This document shows positions 23,154 to 30,483 of a stretch of 34,648 bases of DNA, piece by piece. The DNA is taken from NCBI GenBank assembly GCA_005880395.1, contig VBHQ01000153.1:1-34648 (forward strand), read 5' to 3'. Position 1 is the stretch's first letter; each line of letters opens with the position of its first letter. The translations under genes were made by a program, and so were the position numbers. Under the pieces are notes generated by a model that saw only the letters and a list, made by a program, of their open reading frames with translations, did no database searches and was not told the origin of the DNA. This DNA is from Chloroflexota bacterium. Lineage in GTDB: Bacteria > Chloroflexota > Dormibacteria > CF-121.

Positions 23154-23942
23154 CTAGGCGGCCCGATCGGCTGGCACGTCCGGCAGGCGCGAGGCGACGG
23201 CGAGCTCCCGCAGCCGACTGCGGTGGTAAGGGTCCTCATTGCTGAACAGCCGCCCTCTTGACGATGCCCTCAGGGCGATCAGCGTGCCCAGGGCCCGGAC
23301 GCCATCGAGCCAGGTGAGCTTCTTTCCCTCTGCCCGGGTGCGCGCGTAATACGTGATCGGAACTTCGTGGATCCGATATCCCAGTCGCAGAATGCGCGCC
23401 GTCATCTCCGGCTCGATGTCGAAACGGTCGCCCCGCAGCCCCAGCCGACGAAGGAGATCGGTTCGAACCGCTTTGAACCCGGTCTCCATGTCCTGGATGT
23501 AACAGTTGAACAGGACGTTGGTGGCAGTCGTGACCAGCCGGTTGCCGACAACGAACCAGTACGAATATGCCGTGTGGCCGGCAAACCCTCGAACACCGTA
23601 GACGACATCCGCCCGGCCTTGGAGAATCGGCGCGATCATCAGCGGATATTCCGCAGGATCGTATTCGAGGTCGGCGTCCTGAATGATGGCGATCGAGGCT
23701 CGCGCTACATCGATGGCCGTTCTGATCGCGGCCCCCTTGCCGCGATTAACCGGGTGGCGATGGACGCTGACGCGCTGATCGCCGAGAAAGGTTCGGGCAA
23801 CCTCGAAGGTCCCATCAATCGATCCGTCGTCCACGATGATGACCTGCTGAACGCAGGACTGCGCGAGGACCCGGCGCACGAGCGATCCGAGGGTGGCTGC
23901 CTCGTTAAAGGCAGGGACGATCACGGCCAGGATGGGGCCCAT
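23154..23942 (-). CDS. GT2 family glycosyltransferase, dolichyl-phosphate-mannose-synthase-like
   Basis: 262 aa from ATG 23942. GT-A fold with VIVPAFNEAATL at the N-terminus, IIVDDGS (Asp38-Asp39), the metal/donor motif QDADLEYDP (Asp89, Asp91) and MEGF-type METGFKAVR further on. No C-terminal membrane helices. Such proteins transfer a sugar from a nucleotide donor to polyprenyl phosphate, which would supply the GT87 and GT-C enzymes in the window with lipid-linked donors; the particular sugar cannot be read from sequence. It follows the LysE-like gene on the same strand after 38 bp and ends just left of the flp terminator. Confidence 0.88.
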   Translation of the reverse strand: MGPILAVIVPAFNEAATLGSLVRRVLAQSCVQQVIIVDDGSIDGTFEVARTFLGDQRVSVHRHPVNRGKGAAIRTAIDVARASIAIIQDADLEYDPAEYPLMIAPILQGRADVVYGVRGFAGHTAYSYWFVVGNRLVTTATNVLFNCYIQDMETGFKAVRTDLLRRLGLRGDRFDIEPEMTARILRLGYRIHEVPITYYARTRAEGKKLTWLDGVRALGTLIALRASSRGRLFSNEDPYHRSRLRELAVASRLPDVPADRAA

Positions 23943-23980
23943 ACCCGTTCAACTTGGAGACAGTCCCCAAATTTGCGCCG

Positions 23981-24646
23981 TTATCGGGGGTTGGTCGCCA
24001 GGCGAAGCCCGAGCCCGACGAGCACGACGCCGGTGGTCGCCTCCATGGCTCGTCGAATGCGGTCACGGCGGAGGAAGTCGCCGATACGCGAGACGACGAT
24101 CGCGTAGAGCGTCAGCCACGTGAGCGTGATGCTGCAGAAGATGGCGCCAAGAAGCAGCAGGCCCAGGAACGACGCGGCACTGCGGGTCACAAACTGCGGG
24201 AGCAGGCTGAGAAAGAAGACGACGATCTTCGGATTGCTGAGGTTGCTGAAGAGGCCCTGACGGTAGGCGGCCTTCAGCCGGAGGCCCCCACCCTGCCCTC
24301 CCTCAGAGGGGGAGGGTGAACCCGGGGCGGGTGACGGTGAACGCGGGGCGGGTGACGGTCGTTTGTAGGCCGAGTAGAGGGCCTGAAGGCCGAGAAACAC
24401 GAGGTAGGCGGCGCCAATCAGCCGGACGGCGAGAAACAGAGGCTGCGAGGCGACGATGAGCGCGGCCAGCCCGGCGCTGCTAGCGACAGTCCAGGTGGCA
24501 AGGCCGCTGACCACCCCGGCACCGGTGGCGATCCCGCCGCGGCGGCCGCCCACCAGCGTATTCCGGATCGTGAGCGCGGTGTCCTGGCCAGGCGTCGCGA
24601 TCACGAGAAACGCGATGCCGAGGAACGCCGCCAGATTCGTGATCAT
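23981..24646 (-). CDS. LysE/RhtB family exporter with repeat-derived loop
   Basis: 221 aa from ATG 24646; an upstream start at 24673 would cross into the divergent gene. Six helices; family signatures VIATPGQDTALTIRNTLVGG at the N-terminus and NLSNPKIVVFFLSLLPQFV in the middle. LysE proteins export amino acids or related compounds. Oddity: the cytoplasmic loop after helix 3 is expanded to about residues 96-121 (SPAPRSPSPAPGSPSPSEGG). It is built from a 21-bp tandem duplication (24315-24356) and a GC palindrome (24285-24316), both multiples that leave the frame intact. Function is plausibly retained because the loop is outside the helices. Confidence 0.88.
   Translation of the reverse strand: MITNLAAFLGIAFLVIATPGQDTALTIRNTLVGGRRGGIATGAGVVSGLATWTVASSAGLAALIVASQPLFLAVRLIGAAYLVFLGLQALYSAYKRPSPAPRSPSPAPGSPSPSEGGQGGGLRLKAAYRQGLFSNLSNPKIVVFFLSLLPQFVTRSAASFLGLLLLGAIFCSITLTWLTLYAIVVSRIGDFLRRDRIRRAMEATTGVVLVGLGLRLATNPR
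24285..24317. repeat. GC palindrome copy J, in frame in lysE-like gene
   Basis: CCCTCCCTC (24296-24304), loop AGA, GGGGGAGGG (24308-24316), one mismatch, preceded by GGCCCCCACCCTG. Read on the minus strand as SPSPSEGGQGGG, the same relative frame as copy A. Confidence 0.85.
24315..24356. repeat. 21-bp tandem duplication next to copy J
   Basis: Two adjacent copies (24315-24335, 24336-24356) of GGTGAAC(C/G)CGGGGCGGGTGAC differing at one base. It adds seven codons (SPAP[G/R]SP) to the LysE-like loop. Confidence 0.88.
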
Positions 24647-24654
24647 GCGTCCGC

Positions 24655-24660
24655 TACAGT
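24655..24660 (+). promoter_or_regulatory. Candidate -10 box of the small membrane protein gene
   Basis: TACAGT, eleven bases before ATG 24672, with no Shine-Dalgarno site in between; a near-leaderless transcript would result. No convincing -35 box. Confidence 0.3.
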
Positions 24661-24671
24661 GCCGAGCATAC

Positions 24672-25169
24672 ATGGCCTACTCCGCCGACAGCTGGCGCGA
24701 TTTTTATGTCATGACCGGCGGCGCGTCGGCGGCGTTGACGGGGCTGCTCTTCGTCGCGATGTCGATGCACGCGAAAGCGATCACAGACCACCCGCTGTAC
24801 GGGACGAGAGCCGTGGGAACTCTGATCTCGCTGCTGACTCAGCTCGCCCTTTCGGGTGCGGTTCTGGTACCGGGCCAATCGACCATGGCGGTAGGCATCG
24901 AGGTCGAGGTTGCGGCAGTCGCCTCCCTGATCTACACGGCCAATGCGATTTCCCGTAGCCGGAGAGCGCTGGGGCCGGACCGTCCTCGTGTACGGACGAT
25001 CCTCGAATCGGCCGGTGGGTTGATCTGGATCATCCTGTTCCTGGCCTCGGGGTTGAGTCTGATGCTGCGGACGGGCGGAGGGTTTTACCTGCTGGCGCTG
25101 GTGATGCTTTTCATGTTCGGCTGGAACGTCTACGTCTCCTGGGTATTGATCACCGAAGTCTCGGACTGA
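24672..25169 (+). CDS. Four-helix membrane protein, unknown function
   Basis: 165 aa from ATG 24672, starting 25 bp from the divergent exporter gene. N-terminal SADSWRDFYVMTGGASAAL and TGLLFVAMSMHA resemble a widespread family of small uncharacterised membrane proteins (FYxxxGxAxAALTGLLFVA). Predicted helices lie at about residues 12-34, 48-68, 72-92, 112-132 and 136-158, so four or five. No catalytic motif seen. No function is proposed; the divergent layout with the LysE-like gene may mean shared control. Confidence 0.78.
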   Translation: MAYSADSWRDFYVMTGGASAALTGLLFVAMSMHAKAITDHPLYGTRAVGTLISLLTQLALSGAVLVPGQSTMAVGIEVEVAAVASLIYTANAISRSRRALGPDRPRVRTILESAGGLIWIILFLASGLSLMLRTGGGFYLLALVMLFMFGWNVYVSWVLITEVSD

Positions 25170-25180
25170 GCACGATTTGT

Positions 25181-25315
25181 GGCATCCCGGTTTGATGCCG
25201 GGCAAGGTAGGGTAAGATCTCGATGCACCCGGCGCGGGTGCGCTCGCCGTGGGCCCCGCTCGAACAGGCCTCGAAAGCGCGAGGCATTACGTTCGGGAAA
25301 GGAGGTCCACACAAA
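25181..25315 (+). promoter_or_regulatory. Leader and promoter region of the cold-shock gene
   Basis: TTGATG (25192-25197) and TAAGAT (25213-25218) could be promoter boxes with a short 15-bp spacer. The leader would then be about 90 bases long and contains a hairpin GCCTCG AAAGCG CGAGGC (25268-25285), 12 bases before the AAAGGAGGT ribosome-binding site. A long structured leader is usual in cold-shock mRNAs, where it controls translation with temperature. An inverted repeat GGCATC/GATGCC (25181-25199) may help end the upstream transcript. Confidence 0.45.
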
Positions 25316-25510
25316 GTGTCTGGAACCATCAAGAAGCTCGTCGCCGAGCGTGGATTCGGGTTTATCACTGCCGAAGACGGCAATGACTACTTCTTCCACC
25401 GCAGCGGCACAATCGACTTCGACCGGCTGGATACCGGCGCCAAGGTTTCGTTCGTAACGGAGCCGAGCCCCAAGGGTCCGCGGGCGACCAACGTTCAGCT
25501 GGCCGCCTAG
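25316..25510 (+). CDS. Cold-shock domain protein (CspA family)
   Basis: 64 aa from GTG 25316, with AAAGGAGGT (25298-25306) nine bases upstream; the open frame further upstream is leader. RNP1-type GFGFITAE and RNP2-type YFFHRS nucleic-acid-binding motifs are both present in a single CSD beta-barrel. The first residues SGTIKKLVAERG differ slightly from the usual GTVKWFN, since the aromatic Trp is replaced by Leu; this form is seen in many non-model phyla. Binds single-stranded RNA or DNA, acting as RNA chaperone or antiterminator. Monocistronic, followed by a hairpin. Confidence 0.93.
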   Translation: MSGTIKKLVAERGFGFITAEDGNDYFFHRSGTIDFDRLDTGAKVSFVTEPSPKGPRATNVQLAA

Positions 25511-25529
25511 GTCCTAACCAGGATCAAGA

Positions 25530-25559
25530 AAGAGCCTCGCGCCGGTGCGCGGGGCTCTT
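25530..25559. terminator. Hairpin after the cold-shock gene
   Basis: AAGAGCCTCGCGC (25530-25542), loop CGGT, GCGCGGGGCTCTT (25547-25559): 13-bp stem with one G-T pair, 19 bases after the stop. The plus-strand T-tract is weak (TTCGTATT). Confidence 0.75.
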
Positions 25560-25590
25560 CGTATTGGGAAGGTTTGGAGGGCCCAGGGCG

Positions 25591-26832
25591 TTGTCTCTTG
25601 GGCACCGTGAACCGTCCACGCGCCACAAACGAGCGGCCTTGAGCGCGCCTGCGCTTGCCCGGGGCGCTCTCCAGCTGCCAAAACCCAGGGACGGCCGTGT
25701 CCAGGTGGCCGCAGTGGCTGTGGTGCTTGTCCTTCTCGTCTTCAGCGTCGTTCAGTACTTCGCGCTGACCATCAAGGCGCCCTGGCAGCTCGATTTCTCC
25801 GACTTTTACTTTGCGGCGCGCACCGGTATGGCCCATGGCTGGGCCCAGATGTACAACACCTCCGTTTCGATGCCCGCGCTCTATGCGGCGTCGGGTAACT
25901 GGCTTCCCTTTCTACACCCGCCGGTGTTCGCCTGGGTCCTCGCACCGCTGAGCTTGCTGCCGTATCCGGTTGCGCTCGCGATCTGGGACAGCTTCTTGGT
26001 TGGCTGTTACCTCTTCTGCTGGCGCATCCTGGCATCCGGCTCCATAGGCCGTCGTTTATTTCTCCTAGTTGCCGGGCTCGCACTCTACCCGGTCACGCTC
26101 GGTCTGGCGCTTGGACAGCCCACCATGGTGGTCCTGGCGGCGGTTTGCCTGTGCTACTGGTTCATCGGGCGGGAGCAGCCTCTCCTGGCCGCTGCGGCAC
26201 TCTCCGTCATCGCCCTGAAGCCACAGTCAAGTTTCCTGGTCCCCTTTGCGCTCCTACTCGCCGGGCGGGTGCGCGTCTTCACCGGCTGGGCGCTTTTCTC
26301 GATGGCGCTGGCTGCCCTATGCCTGGTCGCTCTGGGATTGCATGGCCTTCAGGATTGGCGGCATGCCATCGAGATTGGATATCGACTTCCCGGCATTCGA
26401 TTCAATAGCGTGGCTTCGACGATCGGGCCCGGCGTCCTGGCCGCCACCATAAACGTGCTCGCAGGGGGGATCGCCGTATCGATTGGCCGGGTAGCCGCTC
26501 GCCGGGGCGCGGAGCTCCCGATTGCCGCGGGCCTGTCCGGGTCCATGCTTGCGACTCCGTATCTAAGCGTGACCGACCTGGCAGCCCTCCTCATCGCTGC
26601 CTGGCTCATCCTTCGGCTGCAACCGTCGCGCTGGCTCAAGGCGCTGATGATGGTGGGGTACCTCCCGTTCTTCTTTGCGAACGAGCCGCACATGCATGGA
26701 CCGTTCCTCGTCCTGGAGGGCGCCTGGCTCATTGCGCTCCTGGTCTTCGCCGTTAGCCTCGGCGTTCAGAGGTCGACGTCTCCGGTGATGCAGGTCACGA
26801 TGCCGCCGCCGACCCAAATCGTCCCTTCCTGA
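25591..26832 (+). CDS. GT87 (DUF2029) membrane mannosyltransferase-like enzyme, intact paralogue
   Basis: About 413 aa; start uncertain. TTG 25591 has GGAGGG nine bases upstream; TTG 25564 and TTG 25639 are alternatives, and there is no early ATG. About ten helices. Motifs: LDFSDFYFAARTG with the extracytoplasmic Asp, LPFLHPPVFAWVLAPLSLLP, LGLALGQPTMVVLAAV, VIALKPQSSFLVPFALLLAG and SGSMLATPYLSVTDLAALL. It aligns along its whole length with the GT87 half of the broken fusion gene at 18.2-19.2 kb, which shows what that copy has lost. It likely transfers a sugar from a polyprenyl-phosphate donor outside the membrane. The 3' end overlaps the convergent phzF-like gene by 67 bp. Confidence 0.82.
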   Translation: MSLGHREPSTRHKRAALSAPALARGALQLPKPRDGRVQVAAVAVVLVLLVFSVVQYFALTIKAPWQLDFSDFYFAARTGMAHGWAQMYNTSVSMPALYAASGNWLPFLHPPVFAWVLAPLSLLPYPVALAIWDSFLVGCYLFCWRILASGSIGRRLFLLVAGLALYPVTLGLALGQPTMVVLAAVCLCYWFIGREQPLLAAAALSVIALKPQSSFLVPFALLLAGRVRVFTGWALFSMALAALCLVALGLHGLQDWRHAIEIGYRLPGIRFNSVASTIGPGVLAATINVLAGGIAVSIGRVAARRGAELPIAAGLSGSMLATPYLSVTDLAALLIAAWLILRLQPSRWLKALMMVGYLPFFFANEPHMHGPFLVLEGAWLIALLVFAVSLGVQRSTSPVMQVTMPPPTQIVPS

Positions 26833-27596
26833 TCAGACGTGATGTGGACGCGCCCGGCGCGGCCCAGGGCACGACCCTGACTCGCGACATACGGGGCTGT
26901 TGCACGACCAGTCCGGAGCAGCCACTGGGCGACGGACGCATTCAGGCTTCCTGTCACTGGATCCTCCACCGTGGCGTCATCCTTGGGAAAGAACGCCCGT
27001 AACTCGAATGCCTCAGGCGATCCCTTGGGATAGGGGCCGACCACGCCGACGTCGAGATCAACGACGCCTGGCTTCAGTTCGAGGACGGCGTCGGCACTTT
27101 TCAGTAGCACCGCAATCCAGCCGGGCCCGTTGTCCGCCCATTCGGAGTCCACGATGTCCGTCCTCGCGAGGCGGAGGACCTCCGTGACGTGCTGGAGCAG
27201 CGGCTCCTCGACTGGTCCCGAGCGAATCAGCGGCGGCGCCGCGAATGCCAGGCCCGCGGTTGTTTGGCGAATCGGGATCAGGCCGGCGGCGCACTGCTGA
27301 ACGATGAGGCCTGAGCGCGCCGTCTGTTGCCCGGTTGAGAGCCAGGCATAGCAGGTGCCGAGGGTGGGGTGTCCCGCAAACGGCAGCTCGGATACCGGCG
27401 TGAAAATCCGGACCTGATAATCCGCGCCTGGGGCCGTCGGTGGAAGCACGAAGGTGGTCTCCGACAGGTTCGCCCAGCGCGCGAACCCCTGCATCTGGGC
27501 GGTCGTCAACCCATCACTGTCGAGGACAACCGCTAACGGATTGCCCTGGTAGGGCGTGTCGGTGAACACGTCCACCTGGCGGAAGCGACGCAGCAC
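26766..27596 (-). CDS. PhzF family isomerase/epimerase-like protein
   Basis: 276 aa from GTG 27596. N-terminal FRQVDVFTDTPYQGNPLAVV, the catalytic Glu46 in NLSETTFVL, FAGHPTLGT (His76) and the second-half EDPVTGSLNA, so the two-domain diaminopimelate-epimerase fold and active-site glutamate are present. Except for the phenazine pathway member, substrates of this family are mostly unknown. The RidA-like gene ends three bases upstream on the same strand, and translation is probably coupled. RidA removes reactive enamines/imines, so the pair may handle an amino-acid-derived intermediate (inference). Confidence 0.92.
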   Translation of the reverse strand: MLRRFRQVDVFTDTPYQGNPLAVVLDSDGLTTAQMQGFARWANLSETTFVLPPTAPGADYQVRIFTPVSELPFAGHPTLGTCYAWLSTGQQTARSGLIVQQCAAGLIPIRQTTAGLAFAAPPLIRSGPVEEPLLQHVTEVLRLARTDIVDSEWADNGPGWIAVLLKSADAVLELKPGVVDLDVGVVGPYPKGSPEAFELRAFFPKDDATVEDPVTGSLNASVAQWLLRTGRATAPYVASQGRALGRAGRVHITSDQEGTIWVGGGIVTCITGDVDL

Positions 27597-27599
27597 TAC

Positions 27600-27947
27600 C
27601 TACCCTGGTCGCACCGCCCAGGCCTCGATCTCAACCCGGGCGCCGAGAGGAAGAGCGGCGACGGCCAGCGCGGTCCTGGCGGGAAGCGGATCACCAAAAA
27701 ACCTCATGTACGGCTCGTTGAGCTGGGCCCAATCGGCGATGTTCGCGAGGTACACATTGGTCTTGATGACGTCGGTGGGCGAGAGACCAGCGCCTTTGAT
27801 GAGTCGACCGAGATTCGCCAGCGCCTGGTTCAACTCCGGCACGAAGCCTCCCGCGACCAACTGACCATCACGCTCACCCACCTGTCCTGAGAAGGCGACC
27901 AGGTTGCCAGTCTCTCGAAGCGGACTAAAGGGCTGCACGCCCCCCAC
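27600..27947 (-). CDS. RidA/YjgF-family enamine/imine deaminase-like protein
   Basis: 115 aa from GTG 27947, or 112 from GTG 27938. The trimeric RidA fold is shown by LVAFSGQVG, the FVPELNQALANLGRLIKGAG helix, VIKTNVYLANI and the substrate-binding arginine in PARTALAV, followed by ARVEIEAWA with the usual Glu. Oddity: the start codon and first residues (VGGVQ) lie within or at the edge of GC palindrome copy K, so the native start may have been displaced. No ribosome-binding site is seen. First gene of a two-gene unit with the PhzF-like gene. Confidence 0.9.
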   Translation of the reverse strand: MGGVQPFSPLRETGNLVAFSGQVGERDGQLVAGGFVPELNQALANLGRLIKGAGLSPTDVIKTNVYLANIADWAQLNEPYMRFFGDPLPARTALAVAALPLGARVEIEAWAVRPG

Positions 27948-27970
27948 CCCGACCCTCCCCCAGAGGGGGA
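27940..27970. repeat. GC palindrome copy K, at the ridA start
   Basis: CCCCCCACCCCGACCC then TCCCCC (27956-27961), AGA, GGGGGA (27965-27970); the outer right arm is lost. Overlaps the putative GTG start of the RidA-like gene and ends eight bases before the stop of the next gene. Confidence 0.75.
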
Positions 27971-27977
27971 TGTTGGG

Positions 27978-28211
27978 TCAGCGCCACCAGGCGCCACGCC
28001 GCAGGAGCAACAGCAGGCCGACGACGATCAGGACGGAGGGCCAGAAAATATCGTCCCTGAGCCAGGAGATGACGCCAAGATTCCGGAGCAGGAAGTAGGC
28101 GCCGACAACCACCAGCGCAACGGCGAGAAACAAGCCACCGCCTGACCGCCCGTACCATTCGCGGGACCTCCGAGGCGGCAACGGGGTCTGGTTCGGCGGT
28201 TCGGTCGCCAT
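27978..28211 (-). CDS. Small LiaF/DUF5668-like two-helix membrane protein
   Basis: 77 aa from ATG 28211. A polar, Pro-rich N-terminus (about 30 residues) is followed by GGGLFLAVALVVVGAYFLLRN and DIFWPSVLIVVGLLLLLRRG, the pattern of the LiaI/LiaF-like transmembrane region. Often associated with envelope stress sensing, but no LiaS/LiaR genes are near. The divergent neighbour is an ECF sigma factor 74 bp away, so joint control is possible. Confidence 0.78.
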   Translation of the reverse strand: MATEPPNQTPLPPRRSREWYGRSGGGLFLAVALVVVGAYFLLRNLGVISWLRDDIFWPSVLIVVGLLLLLRRGAWWR

Positions 28212-28231
28212 CGACCAAGGGTACAACGGAT

Positions 28232-28256
28232 GTAACGAACGCCGCCCTCGTCCGTT
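28232..28256 (+). promoter_or_regulatory. Candidate ECF-type promoter before the sigma factor
   Basis: GTAAC (28232-28236), 16-bp spacer, CGTT (28253-28256), similar to ECF sigma promoters (GGAAC ... CGTC/CGTT). This would make the sigma gene autoregulated; based only on motif likeness. Confidence 0.4.
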
Positions 28257-28285
28257 GTGCATGGCAACACGTAAAGGAGGGCCAA

Positions 28286-28798
28286 GTGGACGCCGATCGA
28301 ACCTGGTTCGAGCCGCTAGCCCGGACGTTCGAGCGACCGGCCTACCACTTTGCCGTAATGCTGACCCAGAATCGCGCGATTGCCGAGGAAATGGTGCAGG
28401 AGGCATTTGTGAGGGTGTGGTCGTCGCCGCATACGCCCACCGCCGAGCCCGATTTTCGACGCTGGTTGTATCGCGCCATCAGCAATCTTGCCCGCGATTA
28501 CCACCGGCGCCGCCGGCTCGAGGCCACGATTCGCTTCTGGGATCGGCCGCCCGTCGATCCAGTCGATGAGGTGATCCACCGTGCGCAGGATCGCGACTTG
28601 CTGCGTGCGTTGCTGGCAATGCCACTCGCCGACCGCCAGGCGATCTACCTGCACTACTTCGACGAGCTGCCGTTCAGGGAGGTCGCCCAGGTGCTGGGGG
28701 TCAGCGAGACTGCCGCGCGGGTGCGTCTGCACCGCGCACTGAAGCGACTTCGCGACCGGCTCGGTCCCGCGTCCGTAACCGGGGAGGCGCTGGCATGA
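28286..28798 (+). CDS. ECF-type RNA polymerase sigma factor
   Basis: 170 aa from GTG 28286 with AAAGGAGG (28273-28280) five bases upstream. Region 2 spans about residues 20-90 with NRAIAEEMVQEAFVRVW (core binding, -10 recognition helix) and FRRWLYRAISNLARDYHRRRR. Region 4 is about residues 105-160 with ADRQAIYLHYFDELPFREVA and the helix-turn-helix VLGVSETAARVRLHRALKRL for -35 recognition. No extra domains. The stop overlaps the next gene's ATG as ATGA, the usual arrangement of a sigma factor with its membrane regulator. The signal sensed is unknown. Confidence 0.94.
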   Translation: MDADRTWFEPLARTFERPAYHFAVMLTQNRAIAEEMVQEAFVRVWSSPHTPTAEPDFRRWLYRAISNLARDYHRRRRLEATIRFWDRPPVDPVDEVIHRAQDRDLLRALLAMPLADRQAIYLHYFDELPFREVAQVLGVSETAARVRLHRALKRLRDRLGPASVTGEALA

Positions 28799-30387
28799 AC
28801 GCGCCAGTTGAGCTGGAAGACGGCCTCCGCCGGCTGGCGCCGGCCTTCAAAGACGGCACGCCGCCACCGCCGACGCTGCACGCCAGCGTTATGGCGCGGA
28901 TCGCGACCTCTCCAGAGCCAGTCCGGCGCTCGCTTGTGCGAGAGCTTTCCCTGGCCGCCGCGCTGATCGTTTTCGTTGGGCTCGTCGCTCTCGGGTTCGC
29001 ACGACTGCACACCGCGACGCCAGGACCGGTGAAGCCGTCGCCGACGCCGTCGCCGTCGGCCGTTTCGGGCGTCATTCCCTGGATACCGCTGCCGGCGAAT
29101 TCGGTGAATCCGCAGTCTCCGAAGATCCTGTGGCCCGACCAGGCCGCCCAGGACGTCCGGAAGACCGTGACTGATGTCAGGCCGGTCCTCTTGCCCGCGG
29201 CGATTCCAGCGGGGTTTCAGGCGCAGCTCTACGACGATTCCCGTACGTTCAGCGTCCAGTATGTCGGGGCCGGCGGCCAAAAGATCTCCTTTGCGATCGT
29301 CGTGGCCAACCCAGCTCCTGGAACGCCGAACGTTCGTCAGTCGACCCCAACTTATCGCGGGGTCCGCGCCCAGTACCAGATCGACGATGCGACCGTGCCC
29401 ACCAGCCATCGGTGGCTGATGTGGAACGAGCCGGGTACGAGTGTCGGCGGACAGCCCGGTCTTCCGTACTTTCTCTCCACCGAAGGGTTGACTGAAGCCG
29501 AATTCTGGAATGTCGCGAACTCGATCGGACCCATTCCCGCCGCCCAGGTGGTTCGCAGCTGCGGAATCAACGACCTGTACTTCGTTTCAAACGGCGCCAG
29601 CGGAGCGACCGGTCACATCGTGTACGGCATCGCGCTGGCGAACAAGAGCACAACGGCATGCGCGGTGCAAGGCTTCCCGCATTTGTCGTTGATCAGCAAG
29701 ACGGGAACGGTCGTGCCGCTGCAGGAATCGAACGATCCGAGCGGTATCGTCGGCACCGGCCGCGGAGACATCCCGACGGGCGTGCTTCAACCGAACCAGG
29801 CCGCGCCGGTTCCCCATCAGGGCGGTCCGAATGGGTACGTTCTCTTCGAGTGGTACGACTGCGGCACGACGGCGCCCGAGATCGTCGCGGTCGACCTGGC
29901 AATGCCTGGCAGCGCGAAGTCGACCCGGGTGCCGCTGTTGAACGAGGGGCTGGCCTGGGGCCCGTCGCGGTGTGACGATCCGTCGCAGGGTCGGCGCCTC
30001 CTGGTGGGACCGATCGAGCCGCCTTCCGCCGATCAGGTGGTCTCCCAGGCAGTACCGCAGTGGCAGGTCTCCATGCAGGTGCCGGATCACATCGTTGCCG
30101 GCAAAACAGTGAGCTTCACGGTGACGCTGACTAATGTCTCGGGAGCGCCAATTGTCTTCGACACCTGCCCCACATACGACGAAGGCTTTACGCCCGACGG
30201 GCTGGTGGGGTATCAGCTCAACTGCGGGCCGGTCGGGACGGTGCAGCCCGGCGCCAGCGTCACCTTTGCCATGCGCTTTAACGTCCCATCGACGACGCAA
30301 ACGGGACCCGAAAAATTCCGGTGGGCGTTGCGTGGGACGGATACCCTGGCGTCCGCCGTCAAACTGGTGACTGTCAGCACGCGTTAA
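28795..30387 (+). CDS. Membrane-anchored putative anti-sigma factor with DUF4232-like extracellular domain
   Basis: 530 aa from the ATG coupled to the sigma gene. A cytoplasmic N-terminus of about 45 residues (LRRLAPAFKDGTPPPPTLHASV) lacks the HxxxCxxC zinc motif of classical anti-sigma domains, yet the short helix-rich form is common in Chloroflexota. One membrane helix (about 49-70), a Pro/Ser/Thr linker, then an extracellular part. The middle segment carries the DUF4232 pattern CGINDLYFV, IALANKSTTACAVQGFPHLSL, VLFEWYDCG. The last part (QVPDHIVAGKTVSFTVTLTN, CPTYDEGF, NCGPVGTVQPGASVTFAMRF) is an Ig-like domain with paired cysteines. It probably holds the sigma factor until an outside cue acts; no direct sequence proof of sigma binding. 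Confidence 0.78.
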   Translation: MNAPVELEDGLRRLAPAFKDGTPPPPTLHASVMARIATSPEPVRRSLVRELSLAAALIVFVGLVALGFARLHTATPGPVKPSPTPSPSAVSGVIPWIPLPANSVNPQSPKILWPDQAAQDVRKTVTDVRPVLLPAAIPAGFQAQLYDDSRTFSVQYVGAGGQKISFAIVVANPAPGTPNVRQSTPTYRGVRAQYQIDDATVPTSHRWLMWNEPGTSVGGQPGLPYFLSTEGLTEAEFWNVANSIGPIPAAQVVRSCGINDLYFVSNGASGATGHIVYGIALANKSTTACAVQGFPHLSLISKTGTVVPLQESNDPSGIVGTGRGDIPTGVLQPNQAAPVPHQGGPNGYVLFEWYDCGTTAPEIVAVDLAMPGSAKSTRVPLLNEGLAWGPSRCDDPSQGRRLLVGPIEPPSADQVVSQAVPQWQVSMQVPDHIVAGKTVSFTVTLTNVSGAPIVFDTCPTYDEGFTPDGLVGYQLNCGPVGTVQPGASVTFAMRFNVPSTTQTGPEKFRWALRGTDTLASAVKLVTVSTR

Positions 30388-30483
30388 CCGCGCTACCTGC
30401 GCATCGGCCGCCTGTTACCGGTTTGTCACGAAAGGACCGGTGGCCACAAGGGGACGGGGGATTGGGCGTCGCACTGGTTGGGA
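30388..30483. promoter_or_regulatory. 96-bp spacer before the GGDEF/EAL gene
   Basis: Contains two copies of the self-complementary ACCGGT (about 30417-30422 and 30436-30441) that could pair around a 13-base loop, then a G-rich stretch. No ribosome-binding site is obvious before the ATG. No riboswitch fold recognised. Confidence 0.3.

Noticed and set aside
30388-30483. c-di-GMP riboswitch before the GGDEF/EAL gene
   Set aside because: No conserved riboswitch core or suitable helix pattern seen; only a short ACCGGT pairing.
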